The notes: generated by a model not told the origin, from the letters alone. A stretch of DNA of 64,000 nt from Sphingopyxis alaskensis RB2256 (GCF_000013985.1 NC_008048.1:1178001-1242000), one strand, 5' to 3'. Positions 46,189 to 56,484 are shown, counted from the first letter of the stretch. Translations and numbers: made by a program.

Positions 46189-46307
46189 GAAAATGTTTGA
46201 AACAGGAGGTTGACGGGCGCGTCAATTGGCGGGCATCGCATTTCGTGACAGAATGAGCGCCGGACACGATGAATGATCGGCGCGGGGACGGCAGAAAGGT
46301 GATTGCG

Positions 46308-47963
46308 GTGAGCGAACGGGAATCGATGCCCTATGACGTGGTCATTGTCGGTGCGGGTCCGGCAGGGCTTTCGGCGGCGATCCGCCTCAAACAACTGGCA
46401 AACGAAGCGGGCGGCGAATTGTCGGTGTGCATTCTCGAAAAAGGGTCGGAGGTCGGCGCGCACATCCTGTCGGGGGCGGTCATCGATCCCCGGTCGCTCG
46501 ACGAACTATTGCCCGAATGGCGCACCATGGGTTGTCCGCTGGCCGAGGTGCCGGTCAACGACAACCAGCATTGGGTGCTCACCAAGAACAGGAAGTTCAG
46601 CCTGCCCGAGTTCATCTCGCCCCCCTTCATGCACAACGAGGGCACCTATACGGGCAGCCTCGGTAATCTTTGCCGCTGGCTTGCGGAGCAAGCCGAAGGG
46701 CTTGGGGTCGAAATCTTCCCCGGCTTTCCGGCGGCGGAAATCCTTTACAATGACGATGGTTCGGTCAAAGGCGTCGCCACCGGCGACATGGGCGTCGCGC
46801 GCGACGGCAGCCACAAGGCTGACTACGCCCCTGGCCTCGAACTCCACGCTAAATATACCTTCTTTGCCGAAGGCGCACGCGGACATCTGACCAAGATGCT
46901 GAAATCGCAATTCGCGCTTGATGCCGATTGCGAACCGCAAGTCTATGGACTTGGCGTCAAGGAACTGTGGGACATCGACCCCGAAAATCACGCGCCGGGG
47001 CGTGTGATCCACACGCAGGGCTGGCCGCTCGACGAACATGCCAATGGCGGGGGCTTCCTCTATCATCAAGCGAACGGGCAGGTTGCGCTGGGTTTTGTGA
47101 CCTGGCTCAACTATCGCAATCCGCACATCTCCCCCTTTCAGGAAATGCAGAAGTGGAAGACGCATCCCGAGATCGCGAAGATTCTGAAGGGCGGCAAGCG
47201 CGTTTCCTATGGCGCGCGCGCGATCAGCGACGGCGGCTATCAGTCGGTGCCGAAACTGGCTTTCCCCGGTGGCGCGTTGATAGGAGACAGCGCCGGTTTC
47301 CTCAACGTGCCACGGATCAAGGGCACGCACACCTCGATGAAGTCGGGCATGATGGCGGCCGAAGCGGCCTTTGCCGCTGTGAGCGCGGGGCGCGCGGGCG
47401 ACACGCTCGACGCCTATCAGGCCGCCTATGACGACAGTTGGGTCAAGAAAGAACTCAGCGTCGTGCGCAACGTGCTGCCGCTCGTCGAAAAATGGGGCGA
47501 CCTCGGCGGAACGATCCTTGCGGGCATCACCATGTGGGCCGAAACGCTCAAGATCAAAATGCCGTTCACGATGAAGCATCATCCCGACAATGAGACGCTC
47601 TATCGCGCCGACATGATGCCGAAGCCCGACTATCCGAAACCCGACGGCGTGCTGACCTTTGACCGCCTCTCTTCGGTGTTCCTGTCGAACACCAACCATG
47701 AGGAGGACCAGCCCGTCCACCTCCAGCTCAAGGATCCGTCGATCCCGGTCGAATATAATCTGCCGCTCTATGATGAGCCTGCCCAGCGTTATTGCCCCGC
47801 CGGGGTCTATGAAATTGTCGGGCAGGAAGAGGGCAATCCCCGGTTCGTGATCAACGCGCAGAATTGTGTGCATTGCAAGACGTGTGACATCAAGGATCCG
47901 ACCCAGAACATCAACTGGGTCACCCCCGAAGGCGGCGGAGGGCCCAATTATCCGAATATGTAA
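46308..47963 (+). CDS. Electron transfer flavoprotein-ubiquinone oxidoreductase
   Basis: Inner-membrane enzyme passing electrons from ETF (fatty and amino acid oxidation) to ubiquinone. FAD motif VVIVGAGPAGLSAAIRL; C-terminal 4Fe-4S ligands in INAQNCVHCKTCDIKDP and the ending GPNYPNM. I chose the GTG at 46308 (SERESMPYDVV) with AGAAAGG upstream, as in relatives; an ATG at 46269 is an alternative. 551 aa. Its stop is embedded at the start region of the TPR gene. Confidence 0.93.
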   Translation: MSERESMPYDVVIVGAGPAGLSAAIRLKQLANEAGGELSVCILEKGSEVGAHILSGAVIDPRSLDELLPEWRTMGCPLAEVPVNDNQHWVLTKNRKFSLPEFISPPFMHNEGTYTGSLGNLCRWLAEQAEGLGVEIFPGFPAAEILYNDDGSVKGVATGDMGVARDGSHKADYAPGLELHAKYTFFAEGARGHLTKMLKSQFALDADCEPQVYGLGVKELWDIDPENHAPGRVIHTQGWPLDEHANGGGFLYHQANGQVALGFVTWLNYRNPHISPFQEMQKWKTHPEIAKILKGGKRVSYGARAISDGGYQSVPKLAFPGGALIGDSAGFLNVPRIKGTHTSMKSGMMAAEAAFAAVSAGRAGDTLDAYQAAYDDSWVKKELSVVRNVLPLVEKWGDLGGTILAGITMWAETLKIKMPFTMKHHPDNETLYRADMMPKPDYPKPDGVLTFDRLSSVFLSNTNHEEDQPVHLQLKDPSIPVEYNLPLYDEPAQRYCPAGVYEIVGQEEGNPRFVINAQNCVHCKTCDIKDPTQNINWVTPEGGGGPNYPNM

Positions 47964-49608
47964 GCCCGTCGGCCTGCTGGGCGCCGCCGCTCTCCTTGGC
48001 GCGGCAACGCCCGTCGCGGCGGCCGATGCCGACGGTGCCGCGCTCAACGCGCTGGTCCGCGCGCGGCTGGCCGAGGAGAAGGGCGCACCGGCGGCGGCGC
48101 TGTCGGCGCTGAACGAGGTTGTCAGTCTGTCGCCCGGACTGCCGGGCGTCCGCGGGCGAATGCTGGAACAGGCGATCGCCGCGGGCGACCTGGATGCGGC
48201 GCGGCGCGCGGCGCAGCAGGTCTGGACGGGCGGTGACCATCGCTTCGACGCGCAGCTCGTCCTCCTGGTCGATGCGATGCGGCGATCCGACTGGAAGGCG
48301 GCGCGCGCCTATCTGGCGGCGCCGACCGACAAGACCGGCGCGAATACGGGCGCGCGGCTGATCGTGCCGATCTTTCAGGCTTGGATCGATGTCGGCGCGC
48401 GCGCGCGGAGGCCCGAGCGCCACCTGATGGCGACCCCTGGCACAGGCGCAGAACCGGCGTTGATGCTCCAGGTCGTGCAGGTGCAGGCGGCAACGCGCCG
48501 CGCGGGCGAGGCGGCGCGACTGGCGGACGAGATTGGTCTGAGCGACCGACTCAGCCAGCTCGTCGCGTTGCGCGCCGCGGCGACGCTCGATCGCGCGGGC
48601 GAGGGCGCCGCCGCCGGCCGACTCCGTGCGCGGATCGCGCTGGCGGCCGGTGAGCGCGAGGACCCGATGCTGCTGCTGCCCGATCAGCCGGTGACGACCC
48701 CGCGCGCGGGAAGCGCGCAGTGGCTCGGCCTGCTCGCCGACGGCCTGGCGCGCACGCCGAACGCCAGCACCAAATTGCCGTTGCTGTTCGCCCGCGCCGC
48801 GCATTGGCTGAACGACGAGGATTGGGCGGTGCGCGCAACGCTGGTCGAGGCACTGGCTCGCGACGGGCAGAATGGCGCGGCCATGGCGCTGCTTGACGGC
48901 CTGCGAGGAAAGTTGCCCGCGGTGCTGGTCATGCGACAGGCCGAACTGATCGCAGACAGCGGCGATTTGGCGGCAGGCCTCGAACGCGCCGAGGCGGCCG
49001 CGCGCAACGATGCGCCGCGCATGTTGCTGGTGCGGCTTGCGGACCTTGCGCGGCGGTCGGGCAGTGCGGCGGCCGCGGCGGCCGCTTATGAGCGGCTGGA
49101 GGCCGCGCTGGGTGAGGAGGACCGCGCGCTGCGCAGTTCGCTGTTGCTTGCTCGCGCCGAGTTGATGTTGCAGGCGGACCAGTGGGACGCAGCGGCGCCG
49201 CTGATCGAGCGCGCCGTGGCCTTGCAGCCCGACGATCCCGCCGTGCTCAATTTCGCGGGCTATTCGGCGCTCGAACGGCGCAAGGACATGAAGCAGTCGC
49301 TCGCGCGGATCGAGGCGGCGTGGGCCAGGGCACCGCAGAATGCGAGCATCACCGACTCGCTCGGATGGGCCTATTTCCTGATCGGGCGCACCGACGAAGC
49401 GGTCGAATTGCTCGAACGAGCACAGCGCGGCGAACCCGACAATGCGGTGATCGTCGAACATCTGGGCGATGCTTATTGGCAGGCGGGTCGCAAGTTCCAG
49501 GCGCGCTATAACTGGCGCGCGGCAGCGCTGCTCGCCGACGCCGAGATGGCGACGCGGATCGAGGCGAAGCTGCGCGACGGGCTGACCCCGGCAACGGTGG
49601 CACCATGA
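47884..49608 (+). CDS. Exported tetratricopeptide repeat protein
   Basis: Helical-repeat protein; the mature part is about 550 aa with TPR-like units, clearest at the end (NASITDSLGWAYFLIGRTDEAV; VIVEHLGDAYWQAG). A signal peptide is encoded at KPVGLLGAAALLGAATPVAA (from 47962). No ATG/GTG/TTG lies just before it: the nearest in-frame starts are GTGs at 47884 and 47866, inside ETF-QO, or a rare ATT at 47947. The 3' end overlaps ispE by ATGA. Function unknown; envelope location inferred. Confidence 0.75.
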   Translation: MTSRIRPRTSTGSPPKAAEGPIIRICKPVGLLGAAALLGAATPVAAADADGAALNALVRARLAEEKGAPAAALSALNEVVSLSPGLPGVRGRMLEQAIAAGDLDAARRAAQQVWTGGDHRFDAQLVLLVDAMRRSDWKAARAYLAAPTDKTGANTGARLIVPIFQAWIDVGARARRPERHLMATPGTGAEPALMLQVVQVQAATRRAGEAARLADEIGLSDRLSQLVALRAAATLDRAGEGAAAGRLRARIALAAGEREDPMLLLPDQPVTTPRAGSAQWLGLLADGLARTPNASTKLPLLFARAAHWLNDEDWAVRATLVEALARDGQNGAAMALLDGLRGKLPAVLVMRQAELIADSGDLAAGLERAEAAARNDAPRMLLVRLADLARRSGSAAAAAAAYERLEAALGEEDRALRSSLLLARAELMLQADQWDAAAPLIERAVALQPDDPAVLNFAGYSALERRKDMKQSLARIEAAWARAPQNASITDSLGWAYFLIGRTDEAVELLERAQRGEPDNAVIVEHLGDAYWQAGRKFQARYNWRAAALLADAEMATRIEAKLRDGLTPATVAP

Positions 49609-50456
49609 GTGCCACGATGCGGGAGACGGGCTGGGCCAAGATAAACCTTGCGCTCCACGTCCGCGCGCGGCGCGCCGACGGCTATCACGATATTGAAACG
49701 CTGTTTGCCTTCGTCGATGGCGGCGATACGATCGAAGCCGCCCTTGCCGCCACCGACACGCTTGTCATCGACGGTGAGTTTGCCGAAGGCCTGAGTTCGG
49801 GCGCCGACAATCTGGTGCTGCGCGTACTTGCGCTGCTGCGCGCACGCTATGGCGCCGATCGCGTGCCGCCGCTCGCGGTAAGGCTGACGAAGCGTTTGCC
49901 GTTGGCGGCGGGGATCGGCGGCGGCTCCGCCGATGCCGCGGCGATGGCGCGGCTGGTCCGCACGCATTTCCTTCCCGAACTGGGTGATGCGACGCTCGCG
50001 CGCATCGTCGGTCCGCTCGGTGCTGATATTGCCGCCTGCGTGGCGAGCACGACCTGCATGGGTTCGGGGACCGGCGAGGATCTGCACGCCGTCGCGGGTC
50101 TGCGGATCGCGGGCGTACCGGTGCTGCTGGTCAATCCGCGCCAGCCCGTCGCGACAGGGCCGGTCTTTGCCGCGTGGGACGGGATCGACCGCGGGCCGCT
50201 CTACATTGGCACGGACTACCGGGCGCAGTTGATCGGCGCGCGCAACGATTTGCAGCGCCCCGCGCTCGCCGCCTGCCCTGCGATTTCCGACATATTGCTT
50301 GAACTCGGCGCGCTGCGACCGTGGCTCGCGCGCATGTCGGGATCGGGAGCGACCTGCTTCGCGCTGTTCGATGCGGCGGCCGACCGCGACGCGGCAAAGG
50401 CAGTGCTCGCCGCACGGCATCCGGGATGGTGGCTGATGGCAGGCGCGCTGCGATGA
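49605..50456 (+). CDS. ispE: 4-diphosphocytidyl-2-C-methyl-D-erythritol kinase
   Basis: GHMP kinase of the non-mevalonate isoprenoid pathway, phosphorylating CDP-ME. 283 aa; the ATP-loop KRLPLAAGIGGGSADAAAMA (about 85-105) and N-terminal GWAKINLALHV with RRADGYHDIETLF are characteristic, as is MSGSGATCFALFD near the end. Translationally coupled at both ends by 4-nt overlaps. Confidence 0.95.
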   Translation: MSATMRETGWAKINLALHVRARRADGYHDIETLFAFVDGGDTIEAALAATDTLVIDGEFAEGLSSGADNLVLRVLALLRARYGADRVPPLAVRLTKRLPLAAGIGGGSADAAAMARLVRTHFLPELGDATLARIVGPLGADIAACVASTTCMGSGTGEDLHAVAGLRIAGVPVLLVNPRQPVATGPVFAAWDGIDRGPLYIGTDYRAQLIGARNDLQRPALAACPAISDILLELGALRPWLARMSGSGATCFALFDAAADRDAAKAVLAARHPGWWLMAGALR

Positions 50457-51184
50457 GCGAGGCGTGGCACCAACTGGGCGAGCCGCGCGCCGACGGCATA
50501 TTGTTGATCGGGGATCATGCGTCGGCGTATGTCCCGAACGACATCGACCTGGGCATCGCCCCCGCGCTGCTGACCACCCATATCGCGATCGACATCGGCG
50601 TGGCCGAGGTCGCGGCGCTGCTGGTCGAAAGCGGCGTGGTCGATGCCGCAATTCTCGGCGGTGTGTCGCGGCTGGTCGTCGATCTGAACCGCGAGGAAGA
50701 GGCGCCGGGCGTGCTGCCGATCGCAAGCGACGGCCATGCGGTGCCGGGCAATGCGCTGGACGATGCGGCGCGCGAGGCGCGGCTGGCGCGCTTTTACCGG
50801 CCCTATCACGATCATATCGCGGCGACGATCGCGAAGCACCCGCCCGCAATGATCCTGTCGCTGCACAGCTTCACCCCGTCGCTGTCGGCGCATCCCGGTC
50901 AGGCGCGGCCGTGGCACGTCGGGGTGCTCTACAACGAGGACGATCGCCTTGTTGCCACTGCGATCGCCGCGCTGGAGGCCGAAGGGCTGCTCGTCGGCGA
51001 CCAGCAACCCTATTCGGGCAAGGCGCTCAACGCGACGATGAATCGCCACGCCGAAGCGAACGGCATTCCCTATATCGGCATCGAGATGCGACAGGATCTG
51101 GTCGGCGACGCGGCGGGGCAGGCGCTGTTCGCCGAGCGGCTGGCGCGAATGTGCAGGAAAGTGACATTGAACATCGGGGAATAG
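50453..51184 (+). CDS. N-formylglutamate amidohydrolase family protein
   Basis: Zn-dependent amidohydrolase fold, 243 aa from the ATG at 50453; the longer frame into ispE is not needed. Family segments are IGDHASAYVP, DIGVAEVAALL, SRLVVDLNRE, YHDHI and LSLHSFTP. The substrate is not given by context, as no hut genes are nearby. It is followed by a terminator-like hairpin. Confidence 0.85.
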   Translation: MSEAWHQLGEPRADGILLIGDHASAYVPNDIDLGIAPALLTTHIAIDIGVAEVAALLVESGVVDAAILGGVSRLVVDLNREEEAPGVLPIASDGHAVPGNALDDAAREARLARFYRPYHDHIAATIAKHPPAMILSLHSFTPSLSAHPGQARPWHVGVLYNEDDRLVATAIAALEAEGLLVGDQQPYSGKALNATMNRHAEANGIPYIGIEMRQDLVGDAAGQALFAERLARMCRKVTLNIGE

Positions 51185-51190
51185 GCGTGT

Positions 51191-51216
51191 AGAGGCGCAT
51201 CTTGCCTCTAGTTTTT
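51191..51216 (+). terminator. Intrinsic-terminator-like hairpin before ilvD
   Basis: AGAGGC (51191-51196), loop GCATCTT, GCCTCT (51204-51209), then AGTTTTT. It lies 7 nt after the amidohydrolase stop and 28 nt before the ilvD ATG. It could separate the two transcripts or act as an attenuator of ilvD. Confidence 0.6.
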
Positions 51217-51243
51217 GAAACAAAATTATCAGGATTGAGTGAA

Positions 51244-53103
51244 ATGCCTTCTTATCGTTCGCGCACCACAACCCATGGCCGCAACATGGCCGGTGCCCGC
51301 GGCCTGTGGCGTGCGACGGGGATGAAGGACAGCGACTTCGGCAAGCCCATCATCGCGGTGGTCAACAGCTTCACCCAGTTTGTGCCGGGCCATGTTCACC
51401 TGAAAGACCTGGGCCAGATGGTCGCGCGCGAGATCGAGGCAGCCGGAGGCGTTGCCAAGGAGTTCAACACGATCGCGGTCGATGACGGCATCGCGATGGG
51501 ACACGACGGGATGCTCTATTCGCTGCCCAGCCGCGACCTGATCGCCGACAGTGTCGAGTATATGGTCAATGCGCATTGCGCCGATGCGATGGTGTGCATT
51601 TCCAACTGCGACAAGATCACGCCGGGGATGTTGATGGCGGCGCTGCGCATCAACATCCCCGTGGTGTTCGTGTCGGGCGGGCCGATGGAGGCGGGCAAGG
51701 TCGTGCTGAAGGGCAAGGAGGTCGCGCTCGACCTGGTCGACGCGATGGTCGCCGCCGCCGACGAAAAATACAGCGACGAAGAAGTGCTGGCAATCGAACA
51801 GGCGGCGTGCCCGACATGCGGATCATGTTCGGGCATGTTCACCGCCAATTCGATGAACTGCCTGACCGAAGCGTTGGGGCTGTCGCTGCCGGGCAATGGC
51901 TCGACGCTGGCGACCCACGCCGACCGCAAGGAGCTGTTCCTGCGCGCCGGGCGGATCGTCGTCGAAATGTGTCGCCGTCATTATGAGGAAGGCGACGACA
52001 GCGTCCTGCCGCGCAATATCGCGACGTTCGAGGCGTTTGAAAATGCGATGAGCCTCGACATCGCGATGGGCGGATCGACCAACACCGTGCTCCACCTGCT
52101 CGCCGCCGCGCATGAAGCGGGCGTCGATTTCACGATGGAAGACATCGACCGGCTGTCGCGTCGCGTGCCGTGCCTGTCAAAGGTCGCGCCGGCCAAGAGC
52201 GACGTGCATATGGAGGATGTCCACCGCGCGGGCGGGATCATGGCGATCCTCGGCGAACTCGACCGCGCGGGGCTGCTCCACGCGCATCTGCCGACGGTGC
52301 ATAGCGCCACGCTGGGCGATGCGCTCAACAAATGGGACATTGCGCGCACGAACGACCCGGAGGTGCAGAAGTTCTTCATGGCCGCCCCCGGCGGCGTGCC
52401 GACGCAGACGGCGTTCAGCCAGGCCCGGCGCTGGGACAGCCTTGACCTCGACCGGATAAGCGGTGTGATCCGTTCGGCGGACCATGCGTTCAGCAAGGAC
52501 GGCGGGCTGGCGGTGCTGAGCGGCAATGTCGCGCCCGACGGCTGCATCGTGAAGACCGCGGGGGTCGATGAAAGCATCCTCAAGTTCAGCGGGCCGGCGA
52601 AGGTGTTCGAGAGCCAGGACGCCGCGGTTGCGGGCATATTGACCGGGCAGGTCGAGGCGGGCGACGTCGTCGTCATCCGCTACGAAGGGCCGAAGGGCGG
52701 GCCGGGGATGCAGGAAATGCTCTATCCGACCAGCTATCTGAAATCGAAAGGGCTGGGCGCCGCCTGTGCGCTCGTCACCGATGGGCGCTTTTCGGGCGGC
52801 ACGTCGGGCCTGTCGATCGGCCATGTCTCGCCCGAGGCGGCCGAAGGCGGGACGATCGGGCTGGTCGAGAATGGCGACCTCATCAACATCGACATTCCGT
52901 CGCGGACGATCACGCTCGCGGTGGCCGACAGCGTGCTCGCCGAACGCCGCGCCGCGATGGAGGCGAAGGGTGACGCCGCCTGGCAGCCCGCCAAGCCGCG
53001 CCCGCGCAAGGTTTCGGTGGCGCTTCAGGCCTATGCCGCGATGACGACGAGCGCCGCGCGCGGCGCGGTGCGCGACCTGTCGCAGCTGAAGGGCAAGGGA
53101 TGA
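51244..53103 (+). CDS. ilvD: Dihydroxy-acid dehydratase
   Basis: Fe-S enzyme of valine, isoleucine and leucine synthesis, dehydrating dihydroxy acids. 619 aa from the ATG at 51244 ([19 protein letters not shown]). Cluster cysteines appear in [11 protein letters not shown] and [40 protein letters not shown] is the C-terminal signature. No other ilv gene is nearby. It overlaps the next gene by ATGA. Confidence 0.95.
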   Translation: MPSYRSRTTTHGRNMAGARGLWRATGMKDSDFGKPIIAVVNSFTQFVPGHVHLKDLGQMVAREIEAAGGVAKEFNTIAVDDGIAMGHDGMLYSLPSRDLIADSVEYMVNAHCADAMVCISNCDKITPGMLMAALRINIPVVFVSGGPMEAGKVVLKGKEVALDLVDAMVAAADEKYSDEEVLAIEQAACPTCGSCSGMFTANSMNCLTEALGLSLPGNGSTLATHADRKELFLRAGRIVVEMCRRHYEEGDDSVLPRNIATFEAFENAMSLDIAMGGSTNTVLHLLAAAHEAGVDFTMEDIDRLSRRVPCLSKVAPAKSDVHMEDVHRAGGIMAILGELDRAGLLHAHLPTVHSATLGDALNKWDIARTNDPEVQKFFMAAPGGVPTQTAFSQARRWDSLDLDRISGVIRSADHAFSKDGGLAVLSGNVAPDGCIVKTAGVDESILKFSGPAKVFESQDAAVAGILTGQVEAGDVVVIRYEGPKGGPGMQEMLYPTSYLKSKGLGAACALVTDGRFSGGTSGLSIGHVSPEAAEGGTIGLVENGDLINIDIPSRTITLAVADSVLAERRAAMEAKGDAAWQPAKPRPRKVSVALQAYAAMTTSAARGAVRDLSQLKGKG

Positions 53104-53462
53104 TTCGCAAACGCGGCGCGGTCCCGGTTGTGCTGATGTTTCTCGGCGCTTGCGGCGGCGCGCCCGGCGACGAAGCGGCGGATGCGGGCAAGGCGCGGAT
53201 CGAATGCGCGCTCGAAGGCGCGGAGGCCTTTGCGCCCGACTGCACGGTCGAGGAAATGAGCGGTGTGGACGGCGCGGTTCTGGTCGTCGGGCGGAGCGAC
53301 GTCGGCTACCGCCGCTTGCAGATCGCCACCGACGGGCGCGGCGTCGTTTCGGCCGATGGGTCCGAGCCTGCGAAGGTGGCGATTGTTGGAGACAGGCTGA
53401 TCGAAGTCGCGATCGGCAACGACCGATACCGTCTGCCGGCAAACACCCGCGGCGCGAAGTAA
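53100..53462 (+). CDS. Small lipoprotein, unknown function
   Basis: 120 aa. [13 protein letters not shown] gives a lipobox with Cys18 as the predicted lipidated residue. The mature part has two further Cys (IECAL, PDCTV) and no recognised domain. It is translationally coupled to ilvD and sits 36 nt before nnr. Confidence 0.72.
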   Translation: MIRKRGAVPVVLMFLGACGGAPGDEAADAGKARIECALEGAEAFAPDCTVEEMSGVDGAVLVVGRSDVGYRRLQIATDGRGVVSADGSEPAKVAIVGDRLIEVAIGNDRYRLPANTRGAK

Positions 53463-53498
53463 CGCGACCTTTTCAGGCGCTTCTGGTAAGGAAACGGC

Positions 53499-54848
53499 AT
53501 GTCCGTTCCCGCCGATGCCCCTGTCCTGACCGCCGACGCGATGCGCGCCGCCGAGGCCGCTTGCGTCGCCGCGGGCACGACGCTGGCCGAATTGATGGAG
53601 CGCGCGGGCGCCGCGGTTGCCGACACCGCCTGGCGCATGGCGGCAGGCGCGCCGATCCTGATTCTGTGCGGGCCGGGCAATAATGGCGGCGACGGCTATG
53701 TCGCGGCACGACGCTTGGCCGAACGCGGCGCTGCGGTGCGTGTTGCGGCGCTGACCGATCCGGCGACCGAACTTGCGCGCGCCGCGCGCGCGGCGTGGAC
53801 AGGGGCGGTCGAGGCGATTGATGCCGTGCCGTCGGGAGCGCCGCTGATCGTCGACGCGCTGTTCGGCGTGGGTCTGTCGCGGCCGATCGCGGACGATCTG
53901 GCGGCGGTGCTGCGCCGCCTGTCCGGCCGGGTGCTCGCGGTCGATGTCCCGAGCGGAATCGATAGCGACGGCGGCGCGGACTGGATGCCGCCACTGGTAG
54001 CCGATGTGACGCTGGCGCTCGGCGCGCTCAAGCCTGCGCATGTCCTGCTGCCGACGGCGCGGTCGTGCGGAAGGGTGCTGCTGGCGCCAATCGGCATTTC
54101 GGCGGACAGGGCGATGCGGACATTGCCGCGGGCTCCGTCGCAGGTGCCTGGCCCCGCGATGCACAAGTTCAGCCGTGGCATGGTGCTTGTCTTCGGCGGG
54201 CCGATGCGCGGCGCCGCCGGTCTGGCCGCCGCCGCGGCACTGCGTGCCGGGGCGGGTTATGTCGTGCTCGACGGTAGCGAAAGCGCGACGCTTTTGGCGA
54301 TCATCGCCGAGAGCGACGAGAAGTTCGGCGAACGGCTGGGCGACCCGCGCGTCGGTGCGGTGGTCATCGGGCCCGGCTTTCCGGCGGGCGAGGAATTGCT
54401 GTTCGCCGTCGAGGCGGCGCTCGATTCGGGTAAGCCACTCGTGCTCGACGCTGCCGCGATCGACGCCGCTCTCCCCCGCCTGTCCGAAACACCGCGCAAA
54501 GCGATCCTGACCCCGCACGAAGGCGAATTCGCGCGCGCCTTTCCCGGAGCTTACGGCAGCAAGATCGACCGCGCCAAGGCCGCGGCGACGCGGACGCAGG
54601 CGGTCGTCGTCTACAAGGGCGCCGACACGATCATCGCCGCGCCCGACGGCCGCGTCGCGGCGGCGTGGCCGGGAAGCCCCTGGCTGGCGACGGCGGGGAC
54701 GGGCGACGTGCTTGCAGGGGCATGCGGGGCGATGCTGGCGCGCGGCGGCGACGCTTTCGACGCCGCGGTCGCCGCGGTGGGCTGGCATATTGCGCGCGCG
54801 GCGCATATAGGCCCCGGCCTTGTGGCCGACGATCTGATAAGGGACTGA
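53499..54848 (+). CDS. nnr: Bifunctional NAD(P)H-hydrate repair enzyme Nnr
   Basis: Two-domain metabolite repair enzyme, 449 aa. NnrE-type epimerase (residues about 1-210; LCGPGNNGGDGYVAARRLAE) fused to an NnrD-type ADP/ATP-dependent dehydratase (about 220-449; FGGPMRGAAGLAAAAALRAG, LTPHEGEFARAF, TAGTGDVLAGACGA). Length is typical of the fused form. It is followed 1 nt later by the RNA methyltransferase gene. Confidence 0.93.
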   Translation: MSVPADAPVLTADAMRAAEAACVAAGTTLAELMERAGAAVADTAWRMAAGAPILILCGPGNNGGDGYVAARRLAERGAAVRVAALTDPATELARAARAAWTGAVEAIDAVPSGAPLIVDALFGVGLSRPIADDLAAVLRRLSGRVLAVDVPSGIDSDGGADWMPPLVADVTLALGALKPAHVLLPTARSCGRVLLAPIGISADRAMRTLPRAPSQVPGPAMHKFSRGMVLVFGGPMRGAAGLAAAAALRAGAGYVVLDGSESATLLAIIAESDEKFGERLGDPRVGAVVIGPGFPAGEELLFAVEAALDSGKPLVLDAAAIDAALPRLSETPRKAILTPHEGEFARAFPGAYGSKIDRAKAAATRTQAVVVYKGADTIIAAPDGRVAAAWPGSPWLATAGTGDVLAGACGAMLARGGDAFDAAVAAVGWHIARAAHIGPGLVADDLIRD

Positions 54849-54849
54849 C

Positions 54850-56049
54850 ATGGGCGAAACGGTGCTGATCGATCGCATCGCCGCACGCGGCGATGGCGTG
54901 ACCGGCGACGGTCGCCATGTGGCGGGCGCCGTGCCGGGCGACCGCTTGCGCGATGACGGGATCATCATTCCGGGGCCGAACCGTGCCGAGCCGATGTGCC
55001 GCCATTTCGGTAAATGCGGCGGCTGTCAGTTGCAGCATGTCGCCGAACCGGCGCTGGCCGGTTTCGTGCGCGACCGCGTTATCGGCGGGCTGGAAGGGCA
55101 GGATGTGCCCTTTGGCGAGATTCTGCCGGCACTGCTCTCCGCTCCGCACAGCCGCCGCCGCGCGGCGCTGACCGCGCTCAGGACGGGCAGACAGGTTGCC
55201 ATCGGGTTCAACGCGGCGCAGAGCAACCAGATCGTCGACATGCGGATGTGTCCGCTGCTTGCCCCGGAGTTGTTCGCGCTTGTGGCGCCGGTGCGCGAAC
55301 TGCTGGCGATGATCGCGCAGCCGCGGCGCCCGGTGAAGGTCAAGCTGCAACTGCTCGACCAGGGCGTCGAACTGATATTGGAGGGCGTGAAGGCCGAGGG
55401 GCTCGATGCGGCGATGGCGCTGCAGGATTTCGCCGGTGCGCACAGTCTGGCGCGTTTTGCCGTCGATCAGGGCGACGGGCTCGAAATCCTGTGGCAGCCC
55501 GATCGGCCGACGGTTCGCTTTGGCGATATAGCGGTCGAAGTGCCGCCCTTCGCCTTTCTGCAGCCGACGGCGGCGGGGCAGGCGGCGCTCGTCGATGCCG
55601 TCGCCAGGGCCATCGGCGATGCGTCCACGGTGGCCGACCTGTTCGCGGGTGTCGGCACCTTCGCGCTGTCGGTGCAGGCGGGACGCAAAGTCTATGCCGC
55701 CGAGGGCGCGCGCGATGCGATCGCGGCGCTGGCGGGGGCCGCCAACCGCGCCCGCGCGCTGGTCACAACCGAGCATCGCGACCTCTTCCGCCGCCCGCTG
55801 GTGCCGACCGAGCTCAACCGTTTCGGCGCGATCATCCTCGACCCGCCACGCGCGGGCGCCGAGGAGCAGGTGAAGCAACTCGCCGCGTCAGCGGCGGCGG
55901 TGATCGCCTATGTCAGCTGCAATCCGGCCAGCTTTGCCCGTGATGCGAAGATACTCGTCGAGGGCGGCTATACGCTCGACTGGGTGCAGCCCGTCGGCCA
56001 GTTCCGATGGTCGACCCATGTGGAACTGGCCGCGCGCTTCGCCCGCTGA
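54850..56049 (+). CDS. Class I SAM-dependent RNA (uracil-5) methyltransferase, RlmD/TrmA family
   Basis: 399 aa. N-terminal Fe-S cluster cysteines CRHFGKCGGCQLQHV, the SAM site VADLFAGVGTFAL, the Asp-Pro-Pro motif ILDPPRAGAEEQ and the catalytic Cys in AYVSCNPASFARD follow the COG2265 order. The target, a 23S rRNA or tRNA uridine, cannot be told from sequence alone. It ends immediately before the convergent MAPEG gene. Confidence 0.88.
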   Translation: MGETVLIDRIAARGDGVTGDGRHVAGAVPGDRLRDDGIIIPGPNRAEPMCRHFGKCGGCQLQHVAEPALAGFVRDRVIGGLEGQDVPFGEILPALLSAPHSRRRAALTALRTGRQVAIGFNAAQSNQIVDMRMCPLLAPELFALVAPVRELLAMIAQPRRPVKVKLQLLDQGVELILEGVKAEGLDAAMALQDFAGAHSLARFAVDQGDGLEILWQPDRPTVRFGDIAVEVPPFAFLQPTAAGQAALVDAVARAIGDASTVADLFAGVGTFALSVQAGRKVYAAEGARDAIAALAGAANRARALVTTEHRDLFRRPLVPTELNRFGAIILDPPRAGAEEQVKQLAASAAAVIAYVSCNPASFARDAKILVEGGYTLDWVQPVGQFRWSTHVELAARFAR

Positions 56050-56484
56050 TCAATGCAGCACAAACCCCATGAAGGCGTGAACACTGAGCGCAAATAAGGC
56101 AAGACTGGCCAACGCGAACACCAGAAAGCGCCACATCACGCGGTTTACCGTCACTTGAATGAGGCTATGGACGATGCGCAGCGCGACATAGGCCCAGGCG
56201 ATCTGCGCGTTCAGCCCGCCGCCCATGCCGCCGATCGCCAGGGCGATCGCGACAGCATAGAACACGGTCGGCTGTTCCATCAAATGATTGTAATTATGTG
56301 CCTTCCACTGCACTTCGGCGGGCAGGACATCGTCGAGCCCCTTGCCGGTGCCGCCGACCATCTTGGCGGCGTCGATCTTGGCGCGCTGCATCGCGGGGAT
56401 GCGTGTCGCATACATCCATACCCACATGACCATCGACCACAGCGCGAGCGTCGCGACCGGTCCAAGAATTGCGTTCGTATTCAT
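56050..56484 (-). CDS. MAPEG family membrane protein (copy 1)
   Basis: 144 aa, four predicted helices, from the ATG at 56484 with GAAGGAAC upstream. The core block DDVLPAEVQWKAHNYNHLME and the helix EQPTVFYAVAIALAI match the MAPEG family, which includes glutathione-using membrane enzymes. It is a paralog of the neighbouring copy 2 and likely cotranscribed with it. Confidence 0.83.
   Translation of the reverse strand: MNTNAILGPVATLALWSMVMWVWMYATRIPAMQRAKIDAAKMVGGTGKGLDDVLPAEVQWKAHNYNHLMEQPTVFYAVAIALAIGGMGGGLNAQIAWAYVALRIVHSLIQVTVNRVMWRFLVFALASLALFALSVHAFMGFVLH

Noticed and set aside
46506..48047. 513-codon minus-strand frame opposite ETF-QO
   Set aside because: Overlaps a clear ETF-QO with Fe-S ligands; antisense shadow.
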